A DNA stretch of 64,000 nucleotides from Lachnospiraceae bacterium. Lineage in GTDB: Bacteria > Bacillota > Clostridia > Lachnospirales > Lachnospiraceae. The notes beneath the pieces are model-generated. The model saw only the letters and a list, made by a program, of their open reading frames with translations, was not told the origin of the DNA and searched no databases. The position numbers and the translations under genes are program-made. Of this stretch, positions 49,306 through 59,649 are shown piece by piece. Within the stretch, counting starts at the first letter, position 1. Every line of letters starts with the position of its first letter. The stretch covers positions 1 through 64,000 of the forward strand of contig JAAWOG010000003.1 in NCBI GenBank assembly GCA_022799355.1, given 5' to 3'.

Positions 49306-50568
49306 TCAGTTTGCCTCCCGCAGCCGCTCTCCTCTGTGAAGTACCAGCGGTCCGCTCTTGCCTTCTACGGCACTCTTTGTGATGATGCACTCCTCGATCG
49401 TCTCATCCGAAGGAATCTCATACATCACATCCATCATCGCCTTCTCCATAATGGAACGAAGTCCTCTCGCGCCGGTCTTTCTTTCCATCGCCATCTTCGC
49501 GATGGTCTCCACCGCCTCTTCCTCAAAGCCCAGCTTCACATTATCCAGATCAAACAGTCTCTGATACTGCTTGATCAGCGCGTTTTTCGGCTCTTTCAAA
49601 ATACGGACCAGCGCTTCCTCATCCAGTCCTTCCAGCGCCACATTGATCGGCATACGCCCGATAAACTCCGGAATCAGCCCGAATTTCACCAGATCCTGAG
49701 GCGCCGCCTCTTTCAGCAGAGAATCCTTGCCGTAAATATTTTTCTTACCGGATACTTCCGCCCCGAAGCCGATAGATTTGCGGTCCAGCCGCGTCTCTAT
49801 AATCTTTTCAAGACCATCGAAAGCGCCGCCGCAGATAAACAAAATATTTGTGGTATCAATCTGGATCAGCTCCTGATGGGGGTGCTTTCTGCCGCCCTGG
49901 GGCGGTACGCTCGCCTCCGTCCCCTCGATGATCTTAAGGAGCGCCTGCTGCACGCCCTCACCGGACACATCCCTTGTGATGGAAACGTTCTCACCCTTCT
50001 TCGTGATCTTGTCGATCTCATCGATATAGATGATGCCGTACTGCGCCCGCTCCACATCGTAGTCCGCCGCCTGGATCAGCTTTAACAGGATATTTTCCAC
50101 ATCCTCGCCCACGTAGCCGGCTTCCGTCAGCGTCGTGGCATCGGCAATCGCAAAGGGAACGTTGATGATCTTCGCCAGCGTCTGTGCCAGATAGGTCTTA
50201 CCCGATCCGGTAGGTCCCACAATAATAATATTGCTCTTCTGCAGTTCCACGTCCTCCGGTCCCTGCTCCGCCAGTACCCGCTTATAGTGATTATACACCG
50301 AAACCGCCAGTACCTTCTTTGCCTCTTCCTGCCCGATCACATAGTCGTCCAGAAACTCCTTGATCTCCACCGGCTTTAGGAGATTGATCTCCATCTCCTC
50401 GGAAGCCGGCTCTTCCTCATACTCCTCTTCAATAATGTCCGCACAGATATCCACGCACTCGTCGCAGATATAAATGCCGTTAGGCCCTGCGATCAGTTTT
50501 CTCACCTGATCCTGCGCCTTCCCGCAAAAGGAACATCTCACTCTGTTCTCGTTATTCTTTCCTGCCAT
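49306..50568 (-). CDS. clpX: ATP-dependent Clp protease ATP-binding subunit ClpX
   Basis: A 420-residue AAA+ unfoldase that feeds tagged proteins to ClpP. The N-terminal zinc-binding domain has Cys12, Cys15, Cys35 and Cys38. Walker A is GPTGSGKT (118-125) and Walker B is IIYIDEIDK. It also has the pore-loop segment ([10 protein letters not shown]) and an RKH-type loop (GGRKHPHQE). The ClpP-binding IGF-like loop reads IGFGAEV. Length and order are standard. It follows clpP after a 38-base gap. Confidence 0.98.
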   Translation of the reverse strand: MAGKNNENRVRCSFCGKAQDQVRKLIAGPNGIYICDECVDICADIIEEEYEEEPASEEMEINLLKPVEIKEFLDDYVIGQEEAKKVLAVSVYNHYKRVLAEQGPEDVELQKSNIIIVGPTGSGKTYLAQTLAKIINVPFAIADATTLTEAGYVGEDVENILLKLIQAADYDVERAQYGIIYIDEIDKITKKGENVSITRDVSGEGVQQALLKIIEGTEASVPPQGGRKHPHQELIQIDTTNILFICGGAFDGLEKIIETRLDRKSIGFGAEVSGKKNIYGKDSLLKEAAPQDLVKFGLIPEFIGRMPINVALEGLDEEALVRILKEPKNALIKQYQRLFDLDNVKLGFEEEAVETIAKMAMERKTGARGLRSIMEKAMMDVMYEIPSDETIEECIITKSAVEGKSGPLVLHRGERLREAN

Positions 50569-50606
50569 TTACTTCTGGTTCCTTTCCCGCATATCCGGAT
50601 CTTCTC

Positions 50607-51227
50607 TTAATCCTTTTTCGACTCTTCCTCATCCTTCTCGCGGATCGTCATTACTTTGTCAATCATGCCAAATTCCAAAGCTTCCTGCGCGCTCATCCAG
50701 TTGTCACGCTCCGTTGCCGCACAGACCACTTCATAATCCCTGCCGGTATTTTCCGCCAGCATCCGGTTCAGTTTCTCCTTTGTCCGCAGCAGATGCTTTG
50801 TGGTAATCTCCACATCCGTCGCCTGTCCCTGAGCGCCGCCAAGTACCTGATGGATCATGACTTCCGCGTTGGGCAGGGCAAACCGCTTGCCCTTTGTGCC
50901 GCCTGCCAGAAGAAAGGAGCCCATACTTGCCGCAAGCCCGATACAGTTGGTGGAAACGTCGCACTTAATATACTGCATCGTATCATAGATCGCAAGCCCC
51001 GCAGACACGGAACCGCCCGGAGAGTTGATATAAATCTGGATATCTTTCTCCGTATCCATTGCCTCCAGATACAGAAGCTGCGCCGTGATGGACGCCGCCA
51101 TGGAATCATCTACCTCGCCCACTAAAAAGATAATTCTTTCCGCCAGCAGACGGGAGTAAATATCATAAGAGCGCTCACCCTGGTTTGTCTGTTCAATAAC
51201 ATATGGTGTTAAATAATTTTTTATCAT
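50607..51227 (-). CDS. clpP: ATP-dependent Clp protease proteolytic subunit ClpP
   Basis: A 206-residue serine protease that forms the 14-mer barrel docking with ClpX. The catalytic triad is Ser101 (LAASMGSF), His126 (VMIHQVLGG) and Asp175 ([10 protein letters not shown]). The oligomerisation strand [11 protein letters not shown] is present. I start at the ATG at 51227 ([13 protein letters not shown]), since GGAA lies upstream and the family begins here. The frame runs open to 51299. A tail of about 10 charged residues ends the protein. It lies between tig and clpX. Confidence 0.97.
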   Translation of the reverse strand: MIKNYLTPYVIEQTNQGERSYDIYSRLLAERIIFLVGEVDDSMAASITAQLLYLEAMDTEKDIQIYINSPGGSVSAGLAIYDTMQYIKCDVSTNCIGLAASMGSFLLAGGTKGKRFALPNAEVMIHQVLGGAQGQATDVEITTKHLLRTKEKLNRMLAENTGRDYEVVCAATERDNWMSAQEALEFGMIDKVMTIREKDEEESKKD

Positions 51228-51296
51228 AGCTCTTTCCTTCTTTCTCAGTTTTTTAATAAAAACTTCAACCTTTTTTAAGATTTCCCATGACAAAAC

Positions 51297-51336
51297 CAAT
51301 GCTATAAAATCCGGTCACTCAAATTTTATAGCATTG
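51297..51336 (-). terminator. Hairpin between tig and clpP
   Basis: A perfect 14-bp inverted repeat, CAATGCTATAAAAT / ATTTTATAGCATTG, with a 12-base loop. A short GGTTTTG follows on the minus strand, so it may be a partial terminator that sets the tig:clpP ratio. Confidence 0.65.
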
Positions 51337-51354
51337 TATCGTCTTTTATTCAAT

Positions 51355-52665
51355 TTACTCTTCTGTTTTTTCTTCTTTTTCCTTCATAACGGCATGTTCC
51401 GCCACAAATTCAACCGCCTTGCGCACCGCGATATCAGCCATGATGGATTTTTTCTCTTTTTCTCCCATCATCTCTTTTACCTTGTCCACTTCGATCTGAT
51501 AAGCTTCCGCCATCACTTTCATCTCTTCCTCGTACTCTTCTTCGGAAGCCGTGATATTCTCCGCCGCCGCAACAGCTTCCATACAGAGCCTGGATTTGAT
51601 CTTTCTCTCCGCCTGAGGTTTTAACTGCTCCAGCATGGTCTCTCTGGTAGCGCCCGTCATCTGCATATACTGTTCAAACTGCATTCCCTGCATAGCGATC
51701 CGCTGCGCAAACTGATCCAGCATCTGGCGCTGTTCCGTCATAAGCATCGCATCGGGAACCTCCATCTCGGCGTTCTCCACGACAACTGCCATCGCAGCGT
51801 CTTCTTTTTCGTCCTTTGCCTGTTTTTCTTTCTTCTCTTCTAAGCCTTTTCTAACGTTTGCCTTATATTCTTCCAGCGTCTCGTACTCGGAAACTTCCGC
51901 CGCAAACTCATCATCAAGCTCCGGCAGTTCCTTTACCTTGATCTCCTTCACGGTACATTTGAATACGGCGTCTTTTCCCGCCAGATGTTCCGCATTGTAA
52001 TCCTCGGGGAAGGTCACCTTCACTTCCACTTCCTTATTTAATTCCGCGCCGATAAGCTGCTCCTCAAAGCCGGGAATAAACGCGCCGGAGCCAATGGTCA
52101 GCGGGTAGTTTTCTCCCTTGCCGCCCTCAAAAGCTTCTCCGTCCACAAAGCCTTCAAAATCCAGTTCCGTCATATCGCCGTCCTGCACCGCACGGTCTTC
52201 CACGGATACCATTCTGGCACTGTTCTCTCTTTCTTTCTCGATCTCCGCGTTTACTTCCTCTTCCGTCACTTCCGCGGAAACCTTATCGATCTCAACACCC
52301 TTATATTCGCCCAGTTTTACTTCCGGCTTTAACGCCACCACTGCCGTAAAAATAAAGGGTTTTCCATGCTCGATCTGCACAACGTCAATCTCGGGAGAAG
52401 ATGTGATCTCTTCCTCACACTCATCATAAGCCTTTTCGTAAGCGCCGGGGATCAGCTCATTTGCCGCATCCTCAAAGAAAATTCCCTCGCCGTACATATT
52501 CTCAATCATTTTCCGGGGCGCTTTTCCTTTTCTGAAGCCCGGGATCTGAATTCTGCTTCTCTGTTTCTTATAGACCGTATCCACAGCCTTCTCAAACTCT
52601 TCCGCTGATACCTCGATGGTCAGCTTTGCCATTCCCTTTTCCAGTTTCTCTACCTGTAAACTCAT
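51355..52665 (-). CDS. tig: Trigger factor (ribosome-associated chaperone)
   Basis: A 436-residue chaperone that binds nascent chains at the ribosome exit. The N-terminal ribosome-binding domain carries the signature GFRKGKAPRKMIE (about 44-56). The FKBP-like peptidyl-prolyl isomerase domain follows (about 160-245, with DGDMTELDFEGFVDGEAFEGG, broken by VRDRA-like loops). The C-terminal helical chaperone arms end in a Lys/Glu-rich tail. GGAGA lies before the ATG. It is the first gene of the tig-clpP-clpX block. Confidence 0.97.
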   Translation of the reverse strand: MSLQVEKLEKGMAKLTIEVSAEEFEKAVDTVYKKQRSRIQIPGFRKGKAPRKMIENMYGEGIFFEDAANELIPGAYEKAYDECEEEITSSPEIDVVQIEHGKPFIFTAVVALKPEVKLGEYKGVEIDKVSAEVTEEEVNAEIEKERENSARMVSVEDRAVQDGDMTELDFEGFVDGEAFEGGKGENYPLTIGSGAFIPGFEEQLIGAELNKEVEVKVTFPEDYNAEHLAGKDAVFKCTVKEIKVKELPELDDEFAAEVSEYETLEEYKANVRKGLEEKKEKQAKDEKEDAAMAVVVENAEMEVPDAMLMTEQRQMLDQFAQRIAMQGMQFEQYMQMTGATRETMLEQLKPQAERKIKSRLCMEAVAAAENITASEEEYEEEMKVMAEAYQIEVDKVKEMMGEKEKKSIMADIAVRKAVEFVAEHAVMKEKEEKTEE

Positions 52666-52977
52666 CCTCTTACTCTCCTATTTTTCACATTCTCGCTTCC
52701 TGCCATGGTAACAGTTCAGCCACGGATAGTACGTTATAAAGTCCAATTCTGCCCATGTACACAGTCATTTTGCAATTATAGCACAGTTTTTTTTAAAATA
52801 CCAGTGTTTTTTCTGCATATTTGCGCATATTTGAGCGCATATCGGCTCGTATAACTGCGATATTCTCAGCAATTTGGATTACCTCCCATCCCGTAAGCGC
52901 CAACACGCTCCGCGATACACAAAAATCACGAAAATAATGCAATCCCGCGCCGAAAAACCCGGCCGCCGGAACCCGGC
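52666..52977 (-). promoter_or_regulatory. Upstream region of tig
   Basis: This 312-base gap contains a minus-strand extended -10 (TGC then TATAAT at 52775-52780) without a good -35 box. A direct repeat GCGCATAT occurs twice near 52823-52842. I see no other gene in it. Confidence 0.5.
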
Positions 52978-55146
52978 TTATACCTTCATCGTCAGCGCAA
53001 TCCTTTTCTTTGCCGCATCCACGGATATCACCTTCACATCTACGATATCTCCCACGCTGACCGCCTCCAGCGGATGTTTGATAAACCGGTCCGTCATCTG
53101 GGAGATATGCACCAGCCCGTCCTGATGGACGCCGATATCCACAAAGGCTCCAAAGTCCACAATATTGCGCACGGTTCCTTTTAGTACCATGTCCGGTTTT
53201 AAGTCCTCCAACTCCAGCACATCGCTGCGCAGAATCGGCGCAGGCATATCCTCTCTTGGATCTCTGGCAGGCTTTTCCAGTTCCCTGATAATGTCCTCCA
53301 GCGTCAGCTCACCGATACCCAGCTCACCCGCCAGTTTCTTCTTATCTTTGATCTTGCCGGAAAGGCTCCCGGCTTTTTTGCCGCCCGCCTTAGCTTCCTT
53401 CTGAAGCCTGCGCACATCTTCCATGGTAATTCCCAGCTTCTCCATCAGCTTCTCCGCCGCCTCATAGGACTCGGGATGTACGCTGGTAGCATCCAGAGGG
53501 TTTTTACCGTCCGTGATCCGCATAAACCCGGCGCACTGTTCAAAGGCTTTGGGGCCAAGTTTCGCAACTTTTAGCAGTTGCTTCCGGGAGAGAAACCTGC
53601 CGTTCTCCTCCCGATACGCCACAATATTTTTTGCCAGCGTTTTTGAAATACCGGAAATATACTCAAGAAGCGGTGCGGACGCCGTATTTAAGTCAACTCC
53701 CACCTTATTTACCGCGGATTCCACCACGCCGGTAAGCGCTTCACCCAGTTTCTTCTGATTCATATCATGCTGGTACTGCCCGACGCCGATGGACTTCGGC
53801 TCAATCTTCACAAGTTCCGCCAGCGGATCCTGCAGGCGCCTTGCGATGGATGCCGCGCTCCTTTGTCCCACATCAAACTCCGGAAACTCCTCCGTGGCAA
53901 GCTTGCTGGCGGAATAGACCGACGCCCCCGCCTCATTGACAATCACATACTGCACCGGTGCCTTCAGTTCTTTCAGCAGATCCACGATAATCTGTTCCGA
54001 CTCCCTGGAGGCCGTACCGTTTCCCACGGAAATCAGCGATATATTGTATTTTTGAATCAGCTTTTTCAGCTCCGCTTTACTCTCCGCCACTTTATTCTGG
54101 GGCGGCGTGGGATAGATTACCTTTGTGTCCAGCACCTTCCCCGTCTCGTCCACTACCGCCAGCTTACAGCCGGTGCGGAACGCCGGATCCCATCCGAGCA
54201 CCACCTTTCCGGCAATCGGCGGCTGCATCAAAAGCTGCTCGAGATTTTTCCCGAACACATTGATTGCACCGTCCTCCGCCCTTTCCGTCAATTCGTTTCT
54301 GATCTCCCGCTCGATAGCCGGCCAGATCAGACGATGATAGCCATCCTGGACCACGTCCTTTAAAACCGGTGTGGTATATTCGTTATTGACCAATATGGTC
54401 ATTTTTTCCAGATGACGAAGGATCTCTTCCTCCGGCGCCTGCACCTTTACCGCCAGAATCTTTTCCTTCTCCCCTCGGTTCAACGCCAGAATCCTGTGTC
54501 CCGCCACCTTTTTCAGCGGCTCCTCATAGGCGTAATACATCTCATACACGCTCTGCATGGAAGCATCCTTCGCCTCGCTGACAAGGCTTCCCTCCCGCAT
54601 CGTCAGATTCCGGATAAAGGTCCTGTAGTCAGCCTCATCGGAAATCGCTTCCGCCAGAATATCCTTTGCTCCCTGCAGAGCCTCCTGCGCCGTCGCAACT
54701 CCCTTTTCCTCATCAATATATTTTTCCGCCTCTTTTTCCACAGGCGCTTTCGCGTTCTGAAGCTTAATATAGAGGGCAAGGGGCTCTAACCCCTTCTCCT
54801 TCGCCACGCTCGCCCTGGTTTTTCTCTTCGGCCTGTAGGGACGATAGAGGTCATCCACCAGCACCTGGGTTTCCGCTGCCAGAATCTTCTCTTTCAGCTC
54901 CTCCGTCAGCATCCCCTGCTCTTCAATGCTGCCAATCACCTGCTCTTTTTTCTCTTCCAAAGCACGAAGGTAATGCAGCCTTTCATATAAATTACGAAGT
55001 TCTTCATCATTCAGGGAACCCGTTGCTTCCTTTCTGTAGCGGGAGATAAACGGGATCGTGTTGCCCTCATCGATCAGTTTTACCGCCGCCTCCACCTGCC
55101 AGTTCCGCACCTGCAGTTCTTTTGCAATTTTTACATAAATATCCAT
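52978..55146 (-). CDS. tex: RNA-binding transcriptional accessory protein Tex
   Basis: A cytosolic protein of about 722 residues. The Tex N-terminal helical domain (KELQVRNWQVEAAVKLIDEG at the start) is followed by a YqgF-like RNase-H-fold segment (VVLGWDPAFRTGCKLAVVD). A helix-hairpin-helix region (LEYISGISKTLAKNIVAYRE) and a C-terminal S1 RNA-binding domain (LKGTVRNIVDFGAFVDIGVH) complete it. The family influences transcription and toxin expression in some bacteria. The precise role is not settled. I chose the ATG at 55146 (MDIYVKIAKE) behind AAGGAAA. The 38 extra codons upstream are not typical for the family. Confidence 0.95.
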   Translation of the reverse strand: MDIYVKIAKELQVRNWQVEAAVKLIDEGNTIPFISRYRKEATGSLNDEELRNLYERLHYLRALEEKKEQVIGSIEEQGMLTEELKEKILAAETQVLVDDLYRPYRPKRKTRASVAKEKGLEPLALYIKLQNAKAPVEKEAEKYIDEEKGVATAQEALQGAKDILAEAISDEADYRTFIRNLTMREGSLVSEAKDASMQSVYEMYYAYEEPLKKVAGHRILALNRGEKEKILAVKVQAPEEEILRHLEKMTILVNNEYTTPVLKDVVQDGYHRLIWPAIEREIRNELTERAEDGAINVFGKNLEQLLMQPPIAGKVVLGWDPAFRTGCKLAVVDETGKVLDTKVIYPTPPQNKVAESKAELKKLIQKYNISLISVGNGTASRESEQIIVDLLKELKAPVQYVIVNEAGASVYSASKLATEEFPEFDVGQRSAASIARRLQDPLAELVKIEPKSIGVGQYQHDMNQKKLGEALTGVVESAVNKVGVDLNTASAPLLEYISGISKTLAKNIVAYREENGRFLSRKQLLKVAKLGPKAFEQCAGFMRITDGKNPLDATSVHPESYEAAEKLMEKLGITMEDVRRLQKEAKAGGKKAGSLSGKIKDKKKLAGELGIGELTLEDIIRELEKPARDPREDMPAPILRSDVLELEDLKPDMVLKGTVRNIVDFGAFVDIGVHQDGLVHISQMTDRFIKHPLEAVSVGDIVDVKVISVDAAKKRIALTMKV

Positions 55147-55337
55147 ATGAAAACCATTTCCTTTTCCTGAGTCTTTTCCTCTGCCACCCGATATCATACC
55201 ACGATTTTTCAGTTTTTGCCACTTGAAAATCATATCAAAATAAAGGACGGTCCCTTTCAAGGACTGTCCTTATATTCCTTACGCTCTCCATATGTCCATC
55301 TTCCGCCGGAAATTTCTTTTTTCTCTATCCACATCCA

Positions 55338-56297
55338 TTACATTTCTTCGCAAAACGCTTCCATACGCTCCGCTTTTGCCGCAAGTTTGAGCCACCTCTT
55401 CAACGTTTCCCCATCCTCCTGCGCCATGATCTTCCTGTTCAGTTCTTCCGGCACGGGGCCAAACTCCTCAAGCAGCTCAAGTACCGCTTCCTTTCTGCCA
55501 TTCATCTCGCCATCCTCATAAGCCTCTTCCTTCAGCGCTTTCCGGACCGCTTCTTCGTCATACTCAAAAATACTCATAAGTTTTACCTCCGCCTTGTTCC
55601 GCAGCAGAAAATCCCTGAGAATACCCTGTCTGATACATTCGTCCACAGCCCTGTCCACCGCGTCATCAATGGATGCGCTTTTCGCATGGTCCCTGACCTT
55701 TTCCACATACAACATATATTCTTTCAATGTACGGCAGGCACTTTTCAATTCTTCATTAAATCCCTCATTGATATTCAGTACCTGTACCCGCAACTCCAGC
55801 CCGGGAACACTCTCCTTTATCAGATACGCATCTGACAGCCTCAATTCCTCACGCTCCGCGCAGAGCTCCTCTCCATTGTAGAAAACCATAAAATGCGGTG
55901 CCGGAATCCGTATCAGCTTTCTCCCATACAGATTGTCCGCTGCCGTCAGCCTGCCATATTCCGCCGATACATACTGTAAAAACCGTATCGGCATATTTCT
56001 GTTCACTGTTGACTGATGCTCAAACAAATACAGGTTCATATCAATCAGAAACGCCAGATCATTTTTCATGCCGAGATAAACTGCCCCTTCCAGCGTAACA
56101 ATCTCAAGCCTCTCCGGATCACTATAGCGCCTTCCACTGACGGCATTATACAATTCCAACAGCTCCTTCTTCTCCCGAAACAGCATCCGAAACACCGTAT
56201 CTTTATAGCGGCTGTTGGCTTTCACCTCCGTCCACTTGTTTTCCCCGCATTTTTTCCGCATGGCAGAACTTTTTCTGCCGCTTTTCTTTCTACTCAT
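55338..56297 (-). CDS. Rpn-family (PD-(D/E)XK-type) nuclease/transposase-related protein
   Basis: A protein of about 319 residues with a basic N-terminus (about 1-30) and a core typical of the Rpn/YhgA-type group. Visible are SRYKDTVFRMLF, then DLAFLIDMNLYLFEHQST, where the Asp and E-x-Q positions match a PD-(D/E)XK active site, and IPAPHFMVFYNG. The C-terminal part is helical. Some members promote RecA-independent recombination by endonuclease activity. Many genomes carry numerous copies. AAAGGAGG precedes the ATG by 6 bases. It stands alone. Confidence 0.85.
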   Translation of the reverse strand: MSRKKSGRKSSAMRKKCGENKWTEVKANSRYKDTVFRMLFREKKELLELYNAVSGRRYSDPERLEIVTLEGAVYLGMKNDLAFLIDMNLYLFEHQSTVNRNMPIRFLQYVSAEYGRLTAADNLYGRKLIRIPAPHFMVFYNGEELCAEREELRLSDAYLIKESVPGLELRVQVLNINEGFNEELKSACRTLKEYMLYVEKVRDHAKSASIDDAVDRAVDECIRQGILRDFLLRNKAEVKLMSIFEYDEEAVRKALKEEAYEDGEMNGRKEAVLELLEEFGPVPEELNRKIMAQEDGETLKRWLKLAAKAERMEAFCEEM

Positions 56298-56526
56298 CGT
56301 TTTCCTCCTTTCGGGATTCCGAAAAAAGAAAACGCCTGTAGAGATTAATCCCGTCACTTACTTCCTCCAAAATCCCATGCAATTTTTACAGTTTGAAAAT
56401 AAAAGCACAGGTTTCAGTTGAAATAAGACGGGATTTGCTCCCAAGAATACGGCGCCTGCCGCAAGAAATTCAAAAGAATATATGCTTTTGAAAATAGTAT
56501 AACAGAATTGTTTTCGTTTGGCAACA

Positions 56527-58185
56527 TTAATTCCATATCGAGCCCATCAGCCCGACACACACGCTCTCCATTCCCCCCGACGCTTCCGCCCTTAATGCAA
56601 AACATCCCTCTTTTGAAGCATTATAAAAAATTTTCGTCCCCGCCGCTTCTCCGTCATTTACATAGATCTCCACCATCCGGCGGTCCACAAAAATCTCCAG
56701 CTTCCTGACCTGATCCACATCCGCCTGAAAGCAGATTCCCTCGCTTTTTACGCCTTTTGTCACGATACGCAGGCCGTCCCGGTCATTCACCAGCGAAATC
56801 GACTTCTCCCCGTCCTCGCCGAGCAGAATCGTAAAAAACGTATTTTCCCTGCATATAACTTCCGCCCTGTAGGCATTGCCCCTTATATGCCAAAGTCCCA
56901 CGTTATCCCCGCCGCCACGGTAAATGATCTCTCCCTTAAGCCGTCCGATCTCTTCCACCGGCGTCATATAAAGCCTGCCGTTTTTGATATGGAGTTCTCT
57001 TGGGAGCGTCATACTGCCGCAGGCTCCGTTTTCATATACGATATGCTCTCCATACAGATCAAATACCCAGCCGATACAGATCCTTCTGCCCTGATGCTCA
57101 AAACTCTGCATCGCATAACAATTGCTCCCGAAATCAAACCAGCCCTCGCTCTCCACCGCCAGCTTCTTATCTTTCCAGCTTCCCACATAATATCTGCTCA
57201 TCTGATGTCTTCCGCATACATCCCGGTGTGCCATAAAGGCTCCGATCGCCAGATACTTACCGTCCAGCTCCATAAAATCCGGGCATTCAAAACAGCGGAT
57301 GTCCTCTTTTTCTTCTCTCAGCAGCGGATGCACATAATGCCAGTGCTCCATATCCTCCGACTCATACAAAAGGATCGCTCCCTTTCCACCGAGCGCGCTC
57401 CCCAGCACCATATACCATGTATCCCCGATCTTTACTACCTTCGGATCGCGAAAATCACGGGAAGCTCCCGCAGGTCTCTGCGCTATCACACACTTTTCTT
57501 CGGTAAAGCGGAGCATATCCCTGCTTTGCGTCATCCACTGTTGTTCCACCATCTCCCCGTCGCCCCGGGAGGATTCCCTGTGCCGCGTAAAATAAAAGAG
57601 CACCTCATCCTCCAATGCTGCCGCACAACCGGAAAACGCTCCGCCAATCAGTGCCCCCCGGCTTTCCAAAATTTCCTGCTGCGGCGCAAAGGCAACCGGA
57701 AGATGACGCCAGTGGACAAGGTCTCTGCTCACCGCATGTCCCCAGTACATATCCGACCATTCCTGCCCGTTAGGATTCTGCTGGTAAAACATATGATAAT
57801 ATCCCTGAAACCAGCATAACCCGTTAGGATCGTTGGACCAGTTCTTCCAGGGAGAAAAATGATATGCCTCCCGCATCGGCTGATCATACCAGCAAGCCTG
57901 ATCCGCTGCAGCAAACGCCCCGCTTCCTTTATCCATTTCCAGAAACCGGACGCCCGTCTCCAACATATCCCTGTTCCCGCTCAGGTAACAAAACGAGACC
58001 TCACAGGACTCACAGAATATCTCATAGTCCGCATCGGGTTTTAGCGAAAATTTCAGCCACGCATAATAACCATCCCCCGCTTCTTTTTCCGCCGCGCCAT
58101 ACTTTTCGGAAATAACCCTGACTCTGCCTTCCGCCTCCGTCTTTTTTGCAAATATTTCCAGACATGTATATTTTCCAGTATTCAT
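56527..58185 (-). CDS. GH32 beta-fructofuranosidase with N-terminal extension
   Basis: The protein of about 552 residues splits sucrose or fructo-oligosaccharides. The nucleophile Asp lies in WSNDPNG (about residue 119), the transition-state Asp in FRDPKVV and the acid Glu in FECPDFMEL. A C-terminal beta-sandwich follows the five-bladed propeller. The first 95 residues form an extra domain not typical of short sucrose-6-phosphate hydrolases. There is no signal peptide, so it acts in the cytosol. No transporter or regulator is adjacent. The ATG at 58185 follows GAGGTGCGGA. Confidence 0.93.
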   Translation of the reverse strand: MNTGKYTCLEIFAKKTEAEGRVRVISEKYGAAEKEAGDGYYAWLKFSLKPDADYEIFCESCEVSFCYLSGNRDMLETGVRFLEMDKGSGAFAAADQACWYDQPMREAYHFSPWKNWSNDPNGLCWFQGYYHMFYQQNPNGQEWSDMYWGHAVSRDLVHWRHLPVAFAPQQEILESRGALIGGAFSGCAAALEDEVLFYFTRHRESSRGDGEMVEQQWMTQSRDMLRFTEEKCVIAQRPAGASRDFRDPKVVKIGDTWYMVLGSALGGKGAILLYESEDMEHWHYVHPLLREEKEDIRCFECPDFMELDGKYLAIGAFMAHRDVCGRHQMSRYYVGSWKDKKLAVESEGWFDFGSNCYAMQSFEHQGRRICIGWVFDLYGEHIVYENGACGSMTLPRELHIKNGRLYMTPVEEIGRLKGEIIYRGGGDNVGLWHIRGNAYRAEVICRENTFFTILLGEDGEKSISLVNDRDGLRIVTKGVKSEGICFQADVDQVRKLEIFVDRRMVEIYVNDGEAAGTKIFYNASKEGCFALRAEASGGMESVCVGLMGSIWN

Positions 58186-58307
58186 TCCGCACCTCTTCTC
58201 CCGGTTTAACAATGTCTTAGCACCATTTTTTCTTTATACATTTTCATACCACTATTTTTTCAACATTTCAAGTCCCAAACACTTTACCAGCATTCCTGTT
58301 CCGCATT

Positions 58308-59558
58308 TTATCCCGTCAGCTTTCGGAACACTTCCGTCGTCTCAATATATCTCTCCCCGTCCCAAAGCCTTACGGTCTTTCCATCCTCTTTCCCCGAAAT
58401 ATCCTTTTTCTCACAAATCTCCGTCAGCGTACCATCCCACAGATAAGTAATCTCATAAGCGCTCCCATCCTTCCCCGTCAGATAAAAACTGACCTGCTTC
58501 TCCGCCTTTCCGTCCTGATACAGCAGATAGCTGACATATACCTCCTCAAACGATTCCTGCATCTCTGTCTCCATAAACTCCTGCGCCTTCTTTTCGAGCA
58601 CGGGAATCTGCTCCGCAATCCTCTCAGCCCCCGCAAGCGGCGCTTCGGATAAATCCGCACCGGAGCGGCATGCCCATATCATATGCCCGTCTTTTGCATC
58701 GATATAAAAATAGTAATACTGATGTGTAATGATATTAGTCCAGTTGACGCAGTACAGGGCGCTTCCTCCATAAATTTCGTCATCATAGTAAGCGTTCTTC
58801 TCAAACCCGTCTCCGTTCACCCCGTAAACGGCCAGAAGCTTTTGTGCGGCAATCTCCTCCGCCTGCTGTTTTGTGATACCGCCGCCTTCTGTGTTTGCCA
58901 TGATCTTTTCCTGCTCCTGCGCCTTCCCCGCAGCGATCTCGTCGGCCTGTTCCCTCTCATAATACTCCGTATAGGCATACTCCCTTTTCACGGTAAAGTC
59001 AATGATCTGAAGAAGTTCCTCATCCGTAAGTTCCCGCTCCGGCAGACAGAATGTGCCGGTGGACGTCAGGTAACAAAGCTCATATGCCTCTGCCTCTTTT
59101 TCGCTCCCAACCTTTACTATTTCTTCTTCCGGGAAAATTCCCTCCTGGTACTTCCGCCCCATCTCCCTGTAGCGGCGCTCCTCTTTGGGCGTGTATGCCC
59201 TCGATAAACCGTCTGCCTCTCCCTTCTGTTCCAGCAGTGTTTCGGCATAATGATCCTTTTCCTCCTGAGGCATCTTTTCCATCCTCTCCCGCACAAAGGA
59301 ATCGACCAGCGCCCTCACCGGAATTGCGGCCGCCCCTGCCAGTACCACAAAAATCGCTGCAGCCGCCGCACTTCTTTTCCATCCTCCCATATGCCGTTTT
59401 CTTCTGTTATCATCTCTCCCTCTACTGTTATCGCCCGCCGTACTGTTATATTCTCCGGCAGTATTCCCTGTCCTCTCTTTCACATTTTCTATAACCGCCT
59501 TTCTCATTTCCTCTTTCATGCAGATTCCGCTCACACAATCCTTTAATTCCGTTCCCAT
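58308..59558 (-). CDS. Membrane-anchored partner of the ECF sigma factor (putative anti-sigma or sensor)
   Basis: A protein of about 416 residues with a polar cytosolic N-terminus (about 1-60), one membrane segment (about 63-85, Ala-rich) and a large outside domain. The outside part contains a PepSY-like stretch (GITKQQAEEIAAQKLLAVYG, then YYYFYIDAKDGHMIWACRSG). This topology behind an ECF sigma gene suggests an anti-sigma or signal-sensing role, which is inference. I start at the ATG at 59558. The longer frame from 59690 adds a low-complexity basic stretch and overlaps the sigma gene. Confidence 0.65.
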   Translation of the reverse strand: MGTELKDCVSGICMKEEMRKAVIENVKERTGNTAGEYNSTAGDNSRGRDDNRRKRHMGGWKRSAAAAAIFVVLAGAAAIPVRALVDSFVRERMEKMPQEEKDHYAETLLEQKGEADGLSRAYTPKEERRYREMGRKYQEGIFPEEEIVKVGSEKEAEAYELCYLTSTGTFCLPERELTDEELLQIIDFTVKREYAYTEYYEREQADEIAAGKAQEQEKIMANTEGGGITKQQAEEIAAQKLLAVYGVNGDGFEKNAYYDDEIYGGSALYCVNWTNIITHQYYYFYIDAKDGHMIWACRSGADLSEAPLAGAERIAEQIPVLEKKAQEFMETEMQESFEEVYVSYLLYQDGKAEKQVSFYLTGKDGSAYEITYLWDGTLTEICEKKDISGKEDGKTVRLWDGERYIETTEVFRKLTG

Positions 59559-59649
59559 AATATTCCGCTCCTTCCTGTATAACTGCCGTCCCCTGTCCCT
59601 TCGCAACTTCCTGTGCCGACACCTTTTCCGTACCTCTCCCCGGTCCTGA